Assembly (NCBI RefSeq): GCF_017814975.1
Contig: NZ_JAGIQA010000023.1
Location: 62,001 to 126,000 of the forward strand
DNA length: 64,000 nucleotides
Reading direction: 5' to 3'
From: Cupriavidus consociatus
GTDB taxonomy: Bacteria; Pseudomonadota; Gammaproteobacteria; Burkholderiales; Burkholderiaceae
A model generated the notes under the pieces. That model was given only the letters and a program-made list of their open reading frames with translations, had not been told where the DNA came from and did no database searches. Both the position numbers and the translations under genes were made by a program. Below are positions 63,465 through 64,000 of this stretch, in pieces. Position 1 is the stretch's first letter, and each line of letters begins with the position of its first letter.

Positions 63465-64000
63465 ATGCTCAATACCGGATTCTCACCCTGGCCGAGCTTC
63501 AGCCAGGAAGAGGCGCAGGCAGTGCAGCGCGTGCTGCTCTCGAACCGCGTCAACTACTGGACCGGCACCGAGTGCCGCGACTTCGAAAAGGAGTTCGCCG
63601 CCTGGTGCGGCGCCGGGCACGCCATCACGCTGGCAAACGGCACGCTGGCGCTCGACGTGGCGCTGCGCGCGCTCGATATCGGCCCGGGCGACGAGGTGGT
63701 GGTGGCGCCCCGGACCTTCCTGGCCAGCGTTTCCTGCGTGGTCAACGCGGGGGCGACGCCGGTGTTCGCGGACGTCGATGCCGGCAGCGGCAACCTCAGC
63801 GCCCGGACCATCGCCGCCGTGCTGACGCCGCGCACGCGCGCCCTCATCTGCGTGCACCTGGGGGGCTTGCCATGCGACATGGATCCCATCATGGCGCTGG
63901 CACGCGAGCACGGGCTCAAGGTGATCGAAGATTGCGCGCAGGCGCACGGGGCCGTCTACAAGGGGCGCATGGTTGGCACCATCGGCGATGTCGGGGCCTG
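63465..64000 (+). CDS. DegT/DnrJ/EryC1/StrS aminotransferase, N-terminal part
   Basis: 178 codons to the window edge. NYWTGTECRDFEKEFAAWCG, ITLANGTLALDVALRAL, VVVAPRTFLASVSCVVNAGATPVFADVD, and IEDCAQAHGAVYKGRMVGTIGDVG are the usual sugar-aminotransferase segments; the PLP Lys lies beyond the edge. It would aminate a UDP-4-keto sugar (bacillosamine-type route) with the preceding transferase. Weak ribosome site. The start ATG 63465 is 45 bases after the previous stop. Confidence 0.9.
   Translation, partial: MLNTGFSPWPSFSQEEAQAVQRVLLSNRVNYWTGTECRDFEKEFAAWCGAGHAITLANGTLALDVALRALDIGPGDEVVVAPRTFLASVSCVVNAGATPVFADVDAGSGNLSARTIAAVLTPRTRALICVHLGGLPCDMDPIMALAREHGLKVIEDCAQAHGAVYKGRMVGTIGDVGA

Overview
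The window looks like a piece of the secondary replicon (chromosome 2 or megaplasmid) of a high-GC beta-proteobacterium, most likely Cupriavidus or a close Ralstonia relative. That reading rests on the gene set: an Entner-Doudoroff glucose operon, a RepA/ParA/ParB origin flanked by cold-shock genes, and an EPS-I-like exopolysaccharide locus. It is inference from family recognition, not a database match.

Region 1 (1-22.4 kb) is general chromosome. It starts with the tail of a 2-hydroxyacid dehydrogenase. Then comes the minus-strand operon zwf-pgl-glk-response regulator-sensor kinase, divergent from edd: glucose to glucose-6-P, 6-phosphogluconolactone, 6-phosphogluconate and KDPG, with a two-component system in the same transcription unit. 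After it come an MscS channel, an AraC regulator, an MFS exporter, a FecA-like TonB receptor with a possible Fur-controlled promoter, release factor 3, a YihY/BrkB membrane protein, two small secreted or lipid-anchored proteins, a VpsR-like sigma54-type regulator coupled to a small coiled-coil protein, and an AdeP/GhxP-type purine permease.

Region 2 (22.8-30 kb) is the replication and partition module: cspA, an array of about twenty 17-bp iterons (consensus CGCAGAAAYNGGTACGS), DnaA-box-like sites, repA, a second csp gene, parA, parB, and a tyrosine-recombinase-like gene that seems to lack its catalytic tyrosine. A perfect palindrome TTTCAGCGCTGAAA occurs just upstream of parA and again inside parB, and is a candidate parS. 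The iteron also occurs singly far from the origin. Eight strong copies lie between 2.6 and 21 kb, one of them inside glk, and only degenerate copies lie to the right.

Region 3 (30.5-36.1 kb) holds regulators and poorly known genes: a LuxR-type regulator and a receiver-like protein with no evident phospho-acceptor, a small protein, a DUF1839 gene translationally coupled to a GH2 sugar-binding-like protein, a Crp/Fnr regulator, and a possible small RNA.

Region 4 (36.1-64 kb) is a Wzx/Wzy-type exopolysaccharide locus. It has two Wzc-like proteins (one without the tyrosine-rich tail), Wzb, Wza, a parallel beta-helix protein, Wzx, a Wzy-like polymerase, an acyltransferase, four GT4 glycosyltransferases (two are tandem paralogs), a beta-propeller transferase-like protein, an AsnB-like amidotransferase, a translationally coupled ATP-grasp/FAD oxidoreductase pair, a WbpP-like epimerase, a TviB/WbpO-like dehydrogenase, a PglC-like priming transferase and a DegT aminotransferase cut by the window edge. 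Together they suggest a polymer of amino sugars and N-acetylgalactosaminuronic acid (perhaps amidated), primed with a bacillosamine-like sugar. The composition is inference.
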